Under the pieces are notes generated by a model, which was not told where the DNA came from, made no database searches, and saw nothing but the letters and a program-made list of their open reading frames with translations. DNA of 28,031 nt, taken from NCBI GenBank assembly GCA_964371745.1, contig CAYJNS010000006.1, positions 1 through 28,031 on the forward strand, in the 5' to 3' direction. This DNA comes from CAKOSP01 sp964371745. Lineage in GTDB: Bacteria > Bacillota_I > Bacilli_A > RF39 > UBA660. The translations under genes and the position numbers were made by a program. Below are positions 1 to 8,242 of this stretch, in pieces (the stretch's first letter is position 1; every line of letters starts with the position of its first letter).

Positions 1-257
1 TCTAATTTATGGGCATTATCTGTATAATTTTTTATAACAACTGAATTATTTTCTAAAGCTTTTGTATTATGTTCAATGACACTTGAACAGTTTTCTAAAG
101 CTTTTGTTAATGTATCAATCATATAATTTTTATTTTCCATTCTACTAAGAGAAATTTTCAAAAACTTTTCCCCATATTTAAGTAAAAAGTATATAAAAAG
201 CATAACAAAAATAAAAACAAATCCATAATCTGTGATTAATCTAACAACTTCACTCAT
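1..257 (-). CDS. Partial small membrane-anchored protein, holin/BhlA-like architecture
   Basis: Start codon at 257 is preceded by an AGGTGA SD; the frame stays open to the left edge, so only about 85 residues are visible and the C-terminus is missing. An N-terminal hydrophobic segment (about residues 8-28) is followed by a charged, probably coiled-coil tail. The tail has a 14-residue tandem repeat: TKALENCSSVIEHN, then TKALENNSVVIKNY. One membrane helix plus a coiled coil resembles BhlA/UviB-type holin-like proteins of phages and mobile elements, but no diagnostic motif is seen, so the function is open. A gap of ten Ns lies just upstream, so its true neighbour is uncertain. Confidence 0.5.
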   Translation of the reverse strand, partial: MSEVVRLITDYGFVFIFVMLFIYFLLKYGEKFLKISLSRMENKNYMIDTLTKALENCSSVIEHNTKALENNSVVIKNYTDNAHKL

Positions 258-282
258 TTTTTTCACCTGTTCTATCTAGTTT

Positions 283-292
283 NNNNNNNNNN
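283..292. other. Assembly gap (ten Ns)
   Basis: Ten consecutive Ns. This looks like a scaffolding or gap-fill placeholder, so the true distance between the left 282 bases and the NAD operon is unknown and the two pieces may have been joined wrongly. Confidence 0.97.
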
Positions 293-325
293 AAATTAAT
301 ATATTGTAAATAATTAATTAGTCAC

Positions 326-363
326 AAAAAAAGAATATTTATTTTTTAAATTTCAAATATTCT
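326..363 (-). terminator. Intrinsic terminator at the end of the NAD operon
   Basis: On the minus strand a perfect 9-bp stem (AGAATATTT with AAATATTCT; arms 355-363 and 332-340) encloses a 14-nt loop and is followed by seven Ts. The stem starts inside the last codons of the Nudix gene and the stop codon lies in the loop and distal arm, so gene end and terminator overlap. The long loop and AT-only arms make it weaker than a GC-rich hairpin. Confidence 0.65.
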
Positions 364-902
364 TCTAATAAATCATAACTATCAAATCCATCAGGTAAGT
401 TATTTATATCATAAAATTGCATTGATCGACTTTCTTCATCTATTTTAATATGATATAACATTTCGTCTGAAATGTTAACATAAAATAAAGTTGTATTATT
501 ATATACGACATCTCCATTTGGATAGACTCTTCTTCTTTTGTTTCCTGAAACAGTTGTAATACAAGTTAAATCTTCATTTTTGATTTTTAGATTAGTTTCT
601 TCAAATATTTCTCTAATTGCTGTATCCTCAAGTTCTTCTCCGAGTTCTTGGCAACCACCTGGTATAGAAAAATGGTTACCACTAATTCTTTCTTGTAATA
701 AAATTTTATTATTATTTTCTATTACAACAGCTGCTCCACATTGAATAAATGGAATATTTTTTATTCTTTCATCTAATGCCATTCTAAAAAGCACAGGATA
801 ACCTCCATAGTTTTTAGAAAAATCTAACAGTTCTTCTTCATTTAAATTCTTTACTATTTCTACAAATTCATCATGTGAATAATCTCGCATATTTTTTAAC
901 AT
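339..902 (-). CDS. Nudix hydrolase, last gene of the NAD operon
   Basis: The product has 187 residues. The start at 902 is chosen because AAGGAAGG lies just upstream, inside the end of nrtR, and the nrtR stop is one base away. Residues 1-50 form a charged N-terminal part I do not recognise. The Nudix fold follows, with the box at about 83-105: G at 83, E at 89, then REIFEETNL, so the REUXEE core that binds the metal is intact while the usual last Gly is Asn. It should therefore be an active hydrolase of a nucleoside diphosphate linked to another group. Placement after nrtR suggests a substrate such as ADP-ribose, NADH or a damaged dinucleotide, but the sequence does not fix it. Confidence 0.85.
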   Translation of the reverse strand: MLKNMRDYSHDEFVEIVKNLNEEELLDFSKNYGGYPVLFRMALDERIKNIPFIQCGAAVVIENNNKILLQERISGNHFSIPGGCQELGEELEDTAIREIFEETNLKIKNEDLTCITTVSGNKRRRVYPNGDVVYNNTTLFYVNISDEMLYHIKIDEESRSMQFYDINNLPDGFDSYDLLEEYLKFKK

Positions 903-903
903 A

Positions 904-1722
904 TTACTTTCCTTCCTTATATGTAAATAACGCAGAAGGTCTATGACCTCCACCAGTTCTTTGTTTATCAGTTTTTTCCACTCTACTTGCAATTATTCTT
1001 CTAAAAGCTGGATCAAGTAATTTTTTATTAAGTATTACTTCATATACTTTTTGTAATTCTCCAAGGGTAAAATATTTAGGCATCATATTAAATACTATAT
1101 CAGTATACTCAAGTTTATTTTTTAATCTTTCAAGACCAGATAGTATTACTATTGGATGATCAAATGCAAGTTTGTCATTTTTTACTGTTTCAAACCTATA
1201 TCTATCTGTTGTATTTGAATATAAAATTTTCTTTATATCACAGTGTATAAATTCTTTCCCATTATCTAAAGTAATATGAGTAGAATCTTTATCATCTTCA
1301 AAAGTTACATTAAACCATGAAGCATTTGGATTTAAAGTTTCTTCTAATTTAGTTTTATCAATTAAAGCCATATAAGAAGTAGATACTATTCTCATTCTAG
1401 GATCTCTTTTTACTTCACCAAATGTATATAGTTGCTCTAGATAAATATTTTTTAAATTAGTTTCCCTTTCTAATATTCTAGCTGGGCATGAATCTAAATC
1501 TTCTTTTATATCTAAAAAACCACCGGGTAAACACCACTTATCTTTAAACGGATGATCCGTTCTTTTTACAAGTAAAATACTCATATGTTTTTTCGAAGTC
1601 TTTCTATAATTAGTTGTTTCTTCATCTGAAATTGAAAATATTAATATATCTGTAGTTAAAGATAACTTCTCAAATTCATCTGAATTATAATTTTTTAAAA
1701 ATTCTTTTTCTGTTTTATACAT
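904..1722 (-). CDS. nrtR: NrtR-type transcriptional regulator (Nudix-like sensor plus winged helix)
   Basis: The product has 272 residues, typical of NrtR, a repressor family that controls NAD metabolism genes and responds to ADP-ribose. Residues 20-165 form a Nudix-like domain. Its box (about 68-90) is degenerate: REUXEEXGU reads RILERETNL, losing one catalytic Glu and the Gly, which fits a ligand sensor rather than an enzyme. The RDPRMR stretch at 107-112 is typical of NrtR. Residues 208-272 (FTLGELQKVYEVIL, then FRRIIASRV) match the family's C-terminal winged helix. The gene follows nadK after 26 bases and has an AGGTGA SD. It is expected to bind the three repeats upstream of pncA. A TGGTATAAT box in the nadK-nrtR gap may give it a promoter of its own. 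Confidence 0.9.
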   Translation of the reverse strand: MYKTEKEFLKNYNSDEFEKLSLTTDILIFSISDEETTNYRKTSKKHMSILLVKRTDHPFKDKWCLPGGFLDIKEDLDSCPARILERETNLKNIYLEQLYTFGEVKRDPRMRIVSTSYMALIDKTKLEETLNPNASWFNVTFEDDKDSTHITLDNGKEFIHCDIKKILYSNTTDRYRFETVKNDKLAFDHPIVILSGLERLKNKLEYTDIVFNMMPKYFTLGELQKVYEVILNKKLLDPAFRRIIASRVEKTDKQRTGGGHRPSALFTYKEGK

Positions 1723-1739
1723 CTTCTCACCTACTTTTA

Positions 1740-1768
1740 ATTATACCATCATTTTAAAAACTTATCAT
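1740..1768 (-). promoter_or_regulatory. Possible internal promoter for nrtR
   Basis: On the minus strand a perfect extended -10 (TGGTATAAT, 1740-1748) follows ATGATA (1763-1768) after a 17-bp spacer. It lies across the nadK stop codon and would start transcription only about 10 nt before the nrtR start, next to the SD. Such short leaders recur in this window, so the call is plausible but untested. Confidence 0.45.
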
Positions 1769-2543
1769 TTATTTTTTTTGCAAAATTATAATTTTTAAGT
1801 CTTATTACTTTTATTTTATCTTTTAACACTTTAGTTTTAATACTTACTACATCATTAAATATATGATTATGCCCATCAAGTGTTACAAGTATGTTTTTAT
1901 ACTTTATTGGCTTTATAGTAATTTCTTTATTATCTGGTAAAATAACTGAATTAAATAAAGTTTTATAGTGTTTATTATTAAGCGGAGCAATTGGGGTAAG
2001 TTCTATTACATCTAGTTCATGATAAATAATAGATCCACCAAAACTCAAATTGTAAGCAGTTGATCCAAAAGCTGTTGATATTAATATACCATCTCCAGTA
2101 AAATTTTCTAAAAGTGCTTTATCTATATATACTTTAGATTTCATTGTATTTAAATCAATATCTCTAATTGCTATTTCATTTAGTGAATATAAATTAGTTT
2201 TTCTATCTTTTGTTTCGATTATATTTTTTTGGATTTGAAGATTATGTAATTTAAATAAATTGTTATTTAAATCATTTATCAAATTATCAACATTTTCATA
2301 TTCTTGAGCAAAACCTAAAGTACCTGTATTAATTCCCACATATATAATATCTTTATTAAATTTAGTTTTATTAATCATTTTTAAAAATGTTCCATCCCCA
2401 CCTATTGCTATAGCTAAATCTGGATTTTCTTCATCAATTAATATATTATTTTTTGACAAAGTTCTTTTTAATTTTTTTGCTAGCGCTATACTTTTACTAT
2501 TATCATTTGAGAATATTTTAACTTTATTTATCTTTCTTTTCAC
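1749..2543 (-). CDS. nadK: NAD kinase
   Basis: Phosphorylates NAD to NADP in the cytosol. The product has 264 residues, usual for low-GC Gram-positive NAD kinases. The GGDGT motif is at 48-52, NTGTLGF at 72-78, an NE pair at 122-123, and GDGILISTAFGSTAYNLSFGG from about 150. The start is taken as GTG at 2543, which overlaps the pncC stop by one base (TAGTG) and follows AGAAG. A longer in-frame version from a TTG at 2570 would overlap pncC by 28 bases with no better SD. The stop is TGA, which supports the standard genetic code. It completes the NAD-to-NADP step in this operon. Confidence 0.93.
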   Translation of the reverse strand: MKRKINKVKIFSNDNSKSIALAKKLKRTLSKNNILIDEENPDLAIAIGGDGTFLKMINKTKFNKDIIYVGINTGTLGFAQEYENVDNLINDLNNNLFKLHNLQIQKNIIETKDRKTNLYSLNEIAIRDIDLNTMKSKVYIDKALLENFTGDGILISTAFGSTAYNLSFGGSIIYHELDVIELTPIAPLNNKHYKTLFNSVILPDNKEITIKPIKYKNILVTLDGHNHIFNDVVSIKTKVLKDKIKVIRLKNYNFAKKINDKFLK

Positions 2544-3013
2544 TATACTTCTAATATTCCTAACAAGCAATTTTCTATAGTTTTTAAAATTATATATTTG
2601 TTTTCTTCTCTAGGATTATTTTCAATTATTTTTTCAAATGAATATAATTTTTCATTAGTTTTATCATAAATAGCAAAATATACTATATTATTATTTTTAG
2701 TATCATTTTTTTTATCTGGTTTATTTAACTTACCTGTTACACCAATTCCATAATCACTACCTGCTTTATGAGTTATTTGCATAGCCATTTGTATTGCTAC
2801 TTCTTTAGAGTACACTGTATATTTTTCAATTATTTTAGGGTCTACTCCCATCATAATTTTAGCATCGTTAGAATATGTTACTGCTCCAAAACTAAATACA
2901 TCACTTGAACCAGAGATATTAGTTATAGAGTGTGCAATAAATCCACCAGTACAACTTTCCATAGTAGCTACTGTTTTATTTTTCTTTTTTAATTTTCTAA
3001 CTATTTTTTCCAT
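2543..3013 (-). CDS. pncC: Nicotinamide-nucleotide amidase (stand-alone CinA C-terminal domain)
   Basis: Deamidates NMN to nicotinate mononucleotide and so returns NMN, for example from DNA ligase LigA, to the NAD pool. The product has 156 residues and is the CinA C-terminal domain alone, without the COG1058 domain. The catalytic-region ESCTGG is at 19-24 and AVTYSNDAK at about 44-52. GVTG is at 91-94, but the AGP that normally follows is replaced by a charged KLNKPDKK stretch, an unusual variation near the active site. The ATG directly abuts the nadD stop (TAAATG), and the gene ends in TAGTG shared with nadK. The NAD operon context supports NMN deamidase over a competence role. Confidence 0.9.
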   Translation of the reverse strand: MEKIVRKLKKKNKTVATMESCTGGFIAHSITNISGSSDVFSFGAVTYSNDAKIMMGVDPKIIEKYTVYSKEVAIQMAMQITHKAGSDYGIGVTGKLNKPDKKNDTKNNNIVYFAIYDKTNEKLYSFEKIIENNPREENKYIILKTIENCLLGILEV

Positions 3014-3598
3014 TTATAAATTCCTTTCAAACAAATGATTTTCTTTAATATATTTTAATACTTTTTCATCTATAAATTTATCTATATTATCTATGTTTTT
3101 ATTTTTAATATTATCCCTAACCATAGTTGATGATATTTTTTTTATGTTTAAATTTATTATAATAATATTTTCATTATATTTAGGGTACAGTTTTCTTAAT
3201 TTATTAATATCATCGTTATTTCTTATTATAACTAATAATTTATGATTACTAAGTATATCTTCATAATTTTTCCAAGTATTAACCTCATATAAATTATCAC
3301 TACCAATAATAAAATAAATTTCATCATTTATATATTCATTTTTAAAATGGTTTATTGTATCGATTGTATATTTTCTTTGACCAAATTCATAGTCAGAAAT
3401 TATAAAATTATCCTCTTTTATAATTTCTAACATATTTTTTCTGTGAGTTTCACTTGCTAAAGAACTTTTTGTATAATTACTTCCAACTGGTACAAAAATA
3501 ACTTTATCTAAATAATTCTTTTCAATTAATTTATTAGCTAAATCAGTATGTGCATTATGCACTGGATTAAATGATCCTCCATATATACCTATTTTCAT
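3014..3598 (-). CDS. nadD: Nicotinate-nucleotide adenylyltransferase
   Basis: Transfers AMP from ATP to nicotinate mononucleotide, giving deamido-NAD. The product has 194 residues, the normal NadD length, without a fused HD domain. The nucleotidyl-transferase signature is at the N-terminus: GGSFNPVHNAH, where HNAH is the HxGH-like ATP-binding motif with Ala for the usual Gly. ISSTMVRDNI near residues 155-164 is the conserved C-terminal ISSTxxR motif. GGAGAG inside the end of nadE serves as SD, and the ATG is one base after the nadE stop. It sits directly between nadE and pncC, so consecutive pathway enzymes are translated in series. Confidence 0.94.
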   Translation of the reverse strand: MKIGIYGGSFNPVHNAHTDLANKLIEKNYLDKVIFVPVGSNYTKSSLASETHRKNMLEIIKEDNFIISDYEFGQRKYTIDTINHFKNEYINDEIYFIIGSDNLYEVNTWKNYEDILSNHKLLVIIRNNDDINKLRKLYPKYNENIIIINLNIKKISSTMVRDNIKNKNIDNIDKFIDEKVLKYIKENHLFERNL

Positions 3599-3599
3599 T

Positions 3600-5507
3600 T
3601 TACTCTCCTATATCTTTAAGCCATAACTTTAAACTAGCATCACTTGGCATTCTAAGGTCGCCTCTTGGACTTACACTTATAGTACCAACTTTTGGACCAT
3701 CTGGAAGGCAGCTTCTTTTAAATTGTTGTGTAAAAAATCTTTTTATAAATACTGTTAACCATTTTTTTATTTCCTCAACTTTATAACTATTTTTAAATGT
3801 ATGTTTAGCTAGAAAATAAATTTTAGATGGAGCTGCACCATATCTTAAAAAGTGATAGATAAAAAAGTCATGTAAAACATATGGTCCAATACTATTTTCA
3901 GTAACTTGTTTTATTTTGCCATTTTTATCTGGTGGTAAAAGTTCAGGGCTAATTGGTGTATCAATAATATCCTTTAAAGTTTTACTATTATTAAGTGAAT
4001 ATACATACTCAACTAAATATCTAACAAGTGTTTTTGGAATACTTGAGTTTACTGCATACATACTCATATGATCTCCATTATAAGTACACCATCCTAAAAC
4101 AAGTTCTGATAAATCTCCTGTTCCAATTACTAATGCATTTTCCTTATTTGCAATGTCCATTAAAATTTGAGTTCTCTCACGAGCTTGAGAATTTTCATAT
4201 GTAACAGTTCTATCAGTTTCTTTTATACCAATATCTTTAAAATGTTGTAAACAAGCTTTTTTAATATCTACTTCTAAAAGAGTAGCGCCATACTCTTTAA
4301 CTAAATTACATGCATTTTGATATGTTCTGTTTGTTGTACCAAACCCAGGCATTGTTACTGCGATTATATTTTTATTGTCTATTCCTAACTTTTTATAAGC
4401 TTCGATTATAACTAAAAATGCAAGTGTAGAATCAAGTCCTCCAGAAATACCTATCACAGTTTTTTCCATAGATGTATGTTTAATTCTTTTCGCTAAAGAT
4501 AAAGCTTGAATATTAAATATTTCAGTACATCTTTCATGTCTTTTATCTTTATCCTTTGGAACAAATGGATACATTTCATAGTTTCTGTTAATAACTTTAT
4601 TGTTATTAACATTAAATTTAATATGTTTATATATTTCATTATCATTTGGAATAAAATTAGAATTATTTAATCTATCATGAGATAACCTTAAACAGTCTAT
4701 ATCAGCACTTATAAAACTTGAATCGAATGTTGTATTTTTTTCTTCATTTAATAAACTTCCTGCCTCAGCAATTAATAAATGTCCTGAAAATACTAAATCA
4801 GTAGTAGACTCTCCTGCACCACTTGATGCATAAACATAAGCTCCTATATTTTTAGCACTTTGCATTTTAACTAAGTCTTTTCTAAAACTTTGTTTTCCAA
4901 TAAGTTCATTACTAGCAGATGGATTAAAGATAATATTAGCACCATTTAGACTATGATTTATAGAAGGTGAATTCACAGCCCATAAATCTTCACAAATTTC
5001 TACTGCAAATGTTATATTATTATTTTCACTATCTTCAAAAATTATATTGGTATCTATTAGTGTATCTTGGCCACATATATTTATATTATTATTTTTAATA
5101 TCCTTACCTGAAGCAAACCATCTTTTTTCATAAAATTCATTATTATTTGGAATATTTATTTTAGGAACTACTCCTAGTATTTTCCCTTTATTAATTACTA
5201 CAGCAGTGTTATATAAAGCACTTTCATGCTTTATAGGAGTACCAATAATAAGCGTTATATCTAAGTTTTTAGTCTCTTCAATTATTTTATTAAGTGCATC
5301 TAGTGATTTTGAAATAAGTAAATTATGATTAAATAAATCAGCACATGTATATCCCGTTATAGCAAGCTCTGGAGTTACTAAAACTTTAATATCTTCTTTT
5401 GAAGCTTTCTTTATTTCTTTTAATAATTCATAAGTATTATACTCTACGTCAGCCACCTTTAAACTTGGAGCTAAAGCACCTACTTTTATAAATCCATATT
5501 TTTTCAT
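3600..5507 (-). CDS. nadE: Glutamine-dependent NAD+ synthetase
   Basis: Amidates deamido-NAD to NAD with ATP, using ammonia from glutamine. The product has 635 residues, the length of the two-domain form. The N-terminal nitrilase-fold glutaminase (about 1-290) carries a Glu-Lys-Cys triad: E47 in TPELAITGY, K117 in VPKINIPN before EFYEKRWF, and C172 in VEICEDLWA. The C-terminal synthetase has the PP-loop SGGLDS at 355-360. The start is at 5507, five bases after the nudF stop, with an AGAAGG SD inside nudF. Having the glutaminase domain means the cell need not rely on free ammonia. Confidence 0.95.
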   Translation of the reverse strand: MKKYGFIKVGALAPSLKVADVEYNTYELLKEIKKASKEDIKVLVTPELAITGYTCADLFNHNLLISKSLDALNKIIEETKNLDITLIIGTPIKHESALYNTAVVINKGKILGVVPKINIPNNNEFYEKRWFASGKDIKNNNINICGQDTLIDTNIIFEDSENNNITFAVEICEDLWAVNSPSINHSLNGANIIFNPSASNELIGKQSFRKDLVKMQSAKNIGAYVYASSGAGESTTDLVFSGHLLIAEAGSLLNEEKNTTFDSSFISADIDCLRLSHDRLNNSNFIPNDNEIYKHIKFNVNNNKVINRNYEMYPFVPKDKDKRHERCTEIFNIQALSLAKRIKHTSMEKTVIGISGGLDSTLAFLVIIEAYKKLGIDNKNIIAVTMPGFGTTNRTYQNACNLVKEYGATLLEVDIKKACLQHFKDIGIKETDRTVTYENSQARERTQILMDIANKENALVIGTGDLSELVLGWCTYNGDHMSMYAVNSSIPKTLVRYLVEYVYSLNNSKTLKDIIDTPISPELLPPDKNGKIKQVTENSIGPYVLHDFFIYHFLRYGAAPSKIYFLAKHTFKNSYKVEEIKKWLTVFIKRFFTQQFKRSCLPDGPKVGTISVSPRGDLRMPSDASLKLWLKDIGE

Positions 5508-5511
5508 AATA

Positions 5512-6108
5512 TTACCTTCTTTCTTTTAAATAATTTTTAGTTTTTTCATAAATATAAGCACTGTTGAGTCCAGTCATATAACCATGATTGATTAAATATT
5601 CTATTTCTCTTTCATTAAATGTCATATATTTAATAAGTTCATCTTCATCAAGTGATTGCTCATATTTTTTTACTGCGCCCAGTCCTAGAAAGTAAGAGTT
5701 TAAAGCTGATGATATACCTTGGTCTTGATAAAATGACCCTAATTTTATCATGTCACTTACTACATAACCAGTTTCTTCTTTTAGTTCTCTTTTTGCGGCA
5801 TCTACTGAGTTTTCATTTTCATCAATATATCCAGCAGGAAAACCTACATCAACTGTTTGTTTAGTAAATACTCTTGGCTCTATTGAAACTAAATATTCAT
5901 TTTCTGGAGTAACTGGAATAATAATCGCAGCACTTCCATCTAAGTTATTTTTAAGTATTTTTTCTCTAGTTATTTTCTTTCCATTATTAAGTGTTATAGC
6001 ATATTTACTAACTGATACGAAACTAGGGTTTTCTTTTGATTTATTAATCTCAATAACTTTTAATAAATTTAAATAATACTGTAACTCTTCAAGCTTTTCT
6101 TTTCTCAC
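5512..6108 (-). CDS. nudF: Nudix hydrolase, probable ADP-ribose pyrophosphatase
   Basis: The product has 198 residues with a complete Nudix box: AGYIDENENSVDAAK followed by RELKEETGY, matching GX5EX7REUXEEXGU. The N-terminal beta-rich region (about 1-60) and overall length fit the ADP-ribose pyrophosphatase subfamily, which cleaves ADP-ribose to AMP and ribose 5-phosphate. In this operon it would remove the expected effector of NrtR and recycle NAD breakdown products. The start is GTG at 6108, sharing its G with the pncB stop (TAGTG), which suggests translational coupling. The subfamily is inferred from context and general similarity; the Nudix fold is certain. Confidence 0.85.
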   Translation of the reverse strand: MRKEKLEELQYYLNLLKVIEINKSKENPSFVSVSKYAITLNNGKKITREKILKNNLDGSAAIIIPVTPENEYLVSIEPRVFTKQTVDVGFPAGYIDENENSVDAAKRELKEETGYVVSDMIKLGSFYQDQGISSALNSYFLGLGAVKKYEQSLDEDELIKYMTFNEREIEYLINHGYMTGLNSAYIYEKTKNYLKERR

Positions 6109-7553
6109 TATTTTACTCTCTTTCTAGTATGTTCAATCAAGTCATATTTATAATCTACATACTCTTTAGTTCCACTTACATGATAGATATGTGGATTTGT
6201 AACTCTTCTTATTTCTGGATATAATTTATTCATTTCATCATTACAATATTTTCTTTTTTCATCCCAAGTTGGTTCATCATATACTAAAGCGCCATTTACA
6301 AATATTGGAACTTGTAATTCTGTAATATGAAAATCACTTATTACTTTTTTATCATCTCTATTTTTTAGATTAACTAATTCCATATTATTTTCTGGTAACT
6401 TTTTATTATAAAAGTCTATTACATCACCAGTTGCATAACCAGTATTATTATCAAATGTTCTATAAACTTTTTTATATCCTGGATTAACTATTTTTATTAC
6501 ATCATTACTAAGTTTTATTTTAGGAACAAATTCATTATCTTTCTTTAATGCTACTACTTTATAAACACAACCCATTCTACCCTCTGGCTTTGATATATTA
6601 TCACCAACTCCAAGTACATTAAACTGCGCACCTTCCTTAATTAAAGCATCAATTGTTTTAGCATTAAGTCCATTACTTAAAACTATTTTTACATTAGGAA
6701 ATCCAGCTTCATTAAACATTTTTCTTGCTTCTTTTGATAAATAAGCTAAATCACCTGAATCTACTCTGATGCCGATATTATCAAGTGGCAAATTATTTTC
6801 TTTCATCCACTTAAATGTTTTTATAGCATTTGGCACACCACTTTCTAAAGTGTTATATGTATCAACTAAAAGTGTACAGTTATTTGGATAAACTTTAGCA
6901 AACGCTATAAATGCTTCAAGCTCTGTATCAAAAGATTCAATAAATGAGTGAGCTTGAGTTCCAAGTGGTTTAATACCTAGGTGTTCAGCAGCTAAAACAT
7001 TACTAGTTCCAAAACATCCTGCCATATATCCGTAAATTGATGAGTCAAGTGCAGCTTCAAGTCCATCCGCCCTTCTTGCACCAAACTCCATTACATTATA
7101 ACCATTTGCTGATTCAATAACATTTCTTGCTCCAGTTGCATGTTCCATAGCTCCATTTATAATTGATAATAGAGCAGTTTCAATTAGCTGTGCATCAATT
7201 AGTGGAGCTTTGACTGTAATAATTGGTTCATTTGGAAATACTGGTGTTCCATCAGGTACTGCAGTTATAGTTCCCCTAAATTTAAAATTCTTTAAATAAT
7301 TTATAAATTCTTTATTATATCCTTGTTTTTCAAAATGTTTAATTTCTTCATCAGAATATCTAAAGTTTTGTATGAATGGAATAATTTTATCTACTCCAGC
7401 CATTATTGCATAACTTCCTCCATTTGGTACTTTTCTAAAAAAAGCATCAAAAACAACTTCTTTTTCATGCATATTATTTTGAAAATATGCATTTGACATT
7501 GATAACTGATATTGATCAGTTAATAATGTATAATTTCTCGGTAATCTTTCCAT
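6108..7553 (-). CDS. pncB: Nicotinate phosphoribosyltransferase
   Basis: Joins nicotinate to phosphoribosyl pyrophosphate to give nicotinate mononucleotide, the entry step of Preiss-Handler salvage. The product has 481 residues, the length of Gram-positive PncB. The N-terminus (RNYTLLTDQYQLSMSNAYF) is characteristic. FRKVPNGGSYAIMAG, NVMEFGARRADG, GTQAHSFIESF and IRVDSGDL match conserved phosphate- and substrate-binding regions. The start is set at 7553 because AAGGAG, inside the end of pncA, lies 8 bases upstream; an in-frame ATG 21 bases earlier lies before that SD. The ATG is one base past the pncA stop. Confidence 0.95.
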   Translation of the reverse strand: MERLPRNYTLLTDQYQLSMSNAYFQNNMHEKEVVFDAFFRKVPNGGSYAIMAGVDKIIPFIQNFRYSDEEIKHFEKQGYNKEFINYLKNFKFRGTITAVPDGTPVFPNEPIITVKAPLIDAQLIETALLSIINGAMEHATGARNVIESANGYNVMEFGARRADGLEAALDSSIYGYMAGCFGTSNVLAAEHLGIKPLGTQAHSFIESFDTELEAFIAFAKVYPNNCTLLVDTYNTLESGVPNAIKTFKWMKENNLPLDNIGIRVDSGDLAYLSKEARKMFNEAGFPNVKIVLSNGLNAKTIDALIKEGAQFNVLGVGDNISKPEGRMGCVYKVVALKKDNEFVPKIKLSNDVIKIVNPGYKKVYRTFDNNTGYATGDVIDFYNKKLPENNMELVNLKNRDDKKVISDFHITELQVPIFVNGALVYDEPTWDEKRKYCNDEMNKLYPEIRRVTNPHIYHVSGTKEYVDYKYDLIEHTRKRVK

Positions 7554-7554
7554 T

Positions 7555-8223
7555 TTACTTTCTCCTTCTTTCATACTTGTTAACTACACTAATACCTATA
7601 CCATCCATCATTGTAAGTGCTAGTTCATTTTTTACATAAGCTACACTTTCATATTTCCCCATATGCTGTATAGCATTTATTGCTCTTTTATTAACATCAT
7701 TTATTGCTCCCATTCCATCAAATGTTTCAATCAAATTTCTTGGAACTATTACATCAACATTTCTATTCATTTGATCAAAGTAACTTTTTGTTGGAATAAA
7801 TGCTCCCATAACACACATCTCAGCTTCGCACCCAGCACCAACTACTTCTTCTAAATTTTTCATTTTACTTAAAATATTAAAGTACTCAGGATTAGCAGCT
7901 ACGCTTATTGCATTTTTTTCTAAAACTAATGCATCTTTTTCATAAGGCATTAACTCATCAACAAGTTCTGCTTCCTTACTTCCAATTATGCAATGTGGTG
8001 GAAAATGATTGAATTCTATAGCATCCTTTTTATGTGCATCCTTGACAAACATAACTGTATCCCCTTCTTTTAAAAATTCTTCAACTAATCTTACTGTTTC
8101 AGGAATTATTCTTTTAATTCTTTCATCAGCTAATTTACCTTCAGTTACAAACCCTTTTAGTAAATCCACTACCACTAACATTCTTTTAGCATTAAGTAGT
8201 TTCTCATATTTTTCTTTGTCCAT
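7555..8223 (-). CDS. pncA: Nicotinamidase
   Basis: Hydrolyses nicotinamide to nicotinate, first step of the operon's pathway. The product has 222 residues from the ATG at 8223. The isochorismatase-fold triad is visible: D20 in VVVDLLKGF, K103 in VLEKNAIS and C137 in AEMCVMGAF. Metal ligands appear as D62-x-H64 (KDAHKKDA) and H73. The start at 8223 has a near-perfect SD (AAGGAGGT, 8231-8238); an earlier ATG at 8253 lies inside the leader and has none. It is the first gene of the operon, following the operator-rich leader, and so would feel the control most directly. Confidence 0.93.
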   Translation of the reverse strand: MDKEKYEKLLNAKRMLVVVDLLKGFVTEGKLADERIKRIIPETVRLVEEFLKEGDTVMFVKDAHKKDAIEFNHFPPHCIIGSKEAELVDELMPYEKDALVLEKNAISVAANPEYFNILSKMKNLEEVVGAGCEAEMCVMGAFIPTKSYFDQMNRNVDVIVPRNLIETFDGMGAINDVNKRAINAIQHMGKYESVAYVKNELALTMMDGIGISVVNKYERRRK

Positions 8224-8242
8224 ATTCTTAACCTCCTTATTA

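Noticed and set aside
904..1722. Reading nrtR as an active Nudix hydrolase
   Set aside because: The REUXEE core is broken and the C-terminus matches the NrtR winged helix.
3571..3786. Plus-strand open frames inside nadE, pncA, ligA and other genes (for example 3571-3786, 8009-8281, 23532-23735)
   Set aside because: They lie antisense to well-supported genes, lack SD sites and have low-complexity Ser/Leu/Phe-rich products: shadows of AT-rich coding strands.
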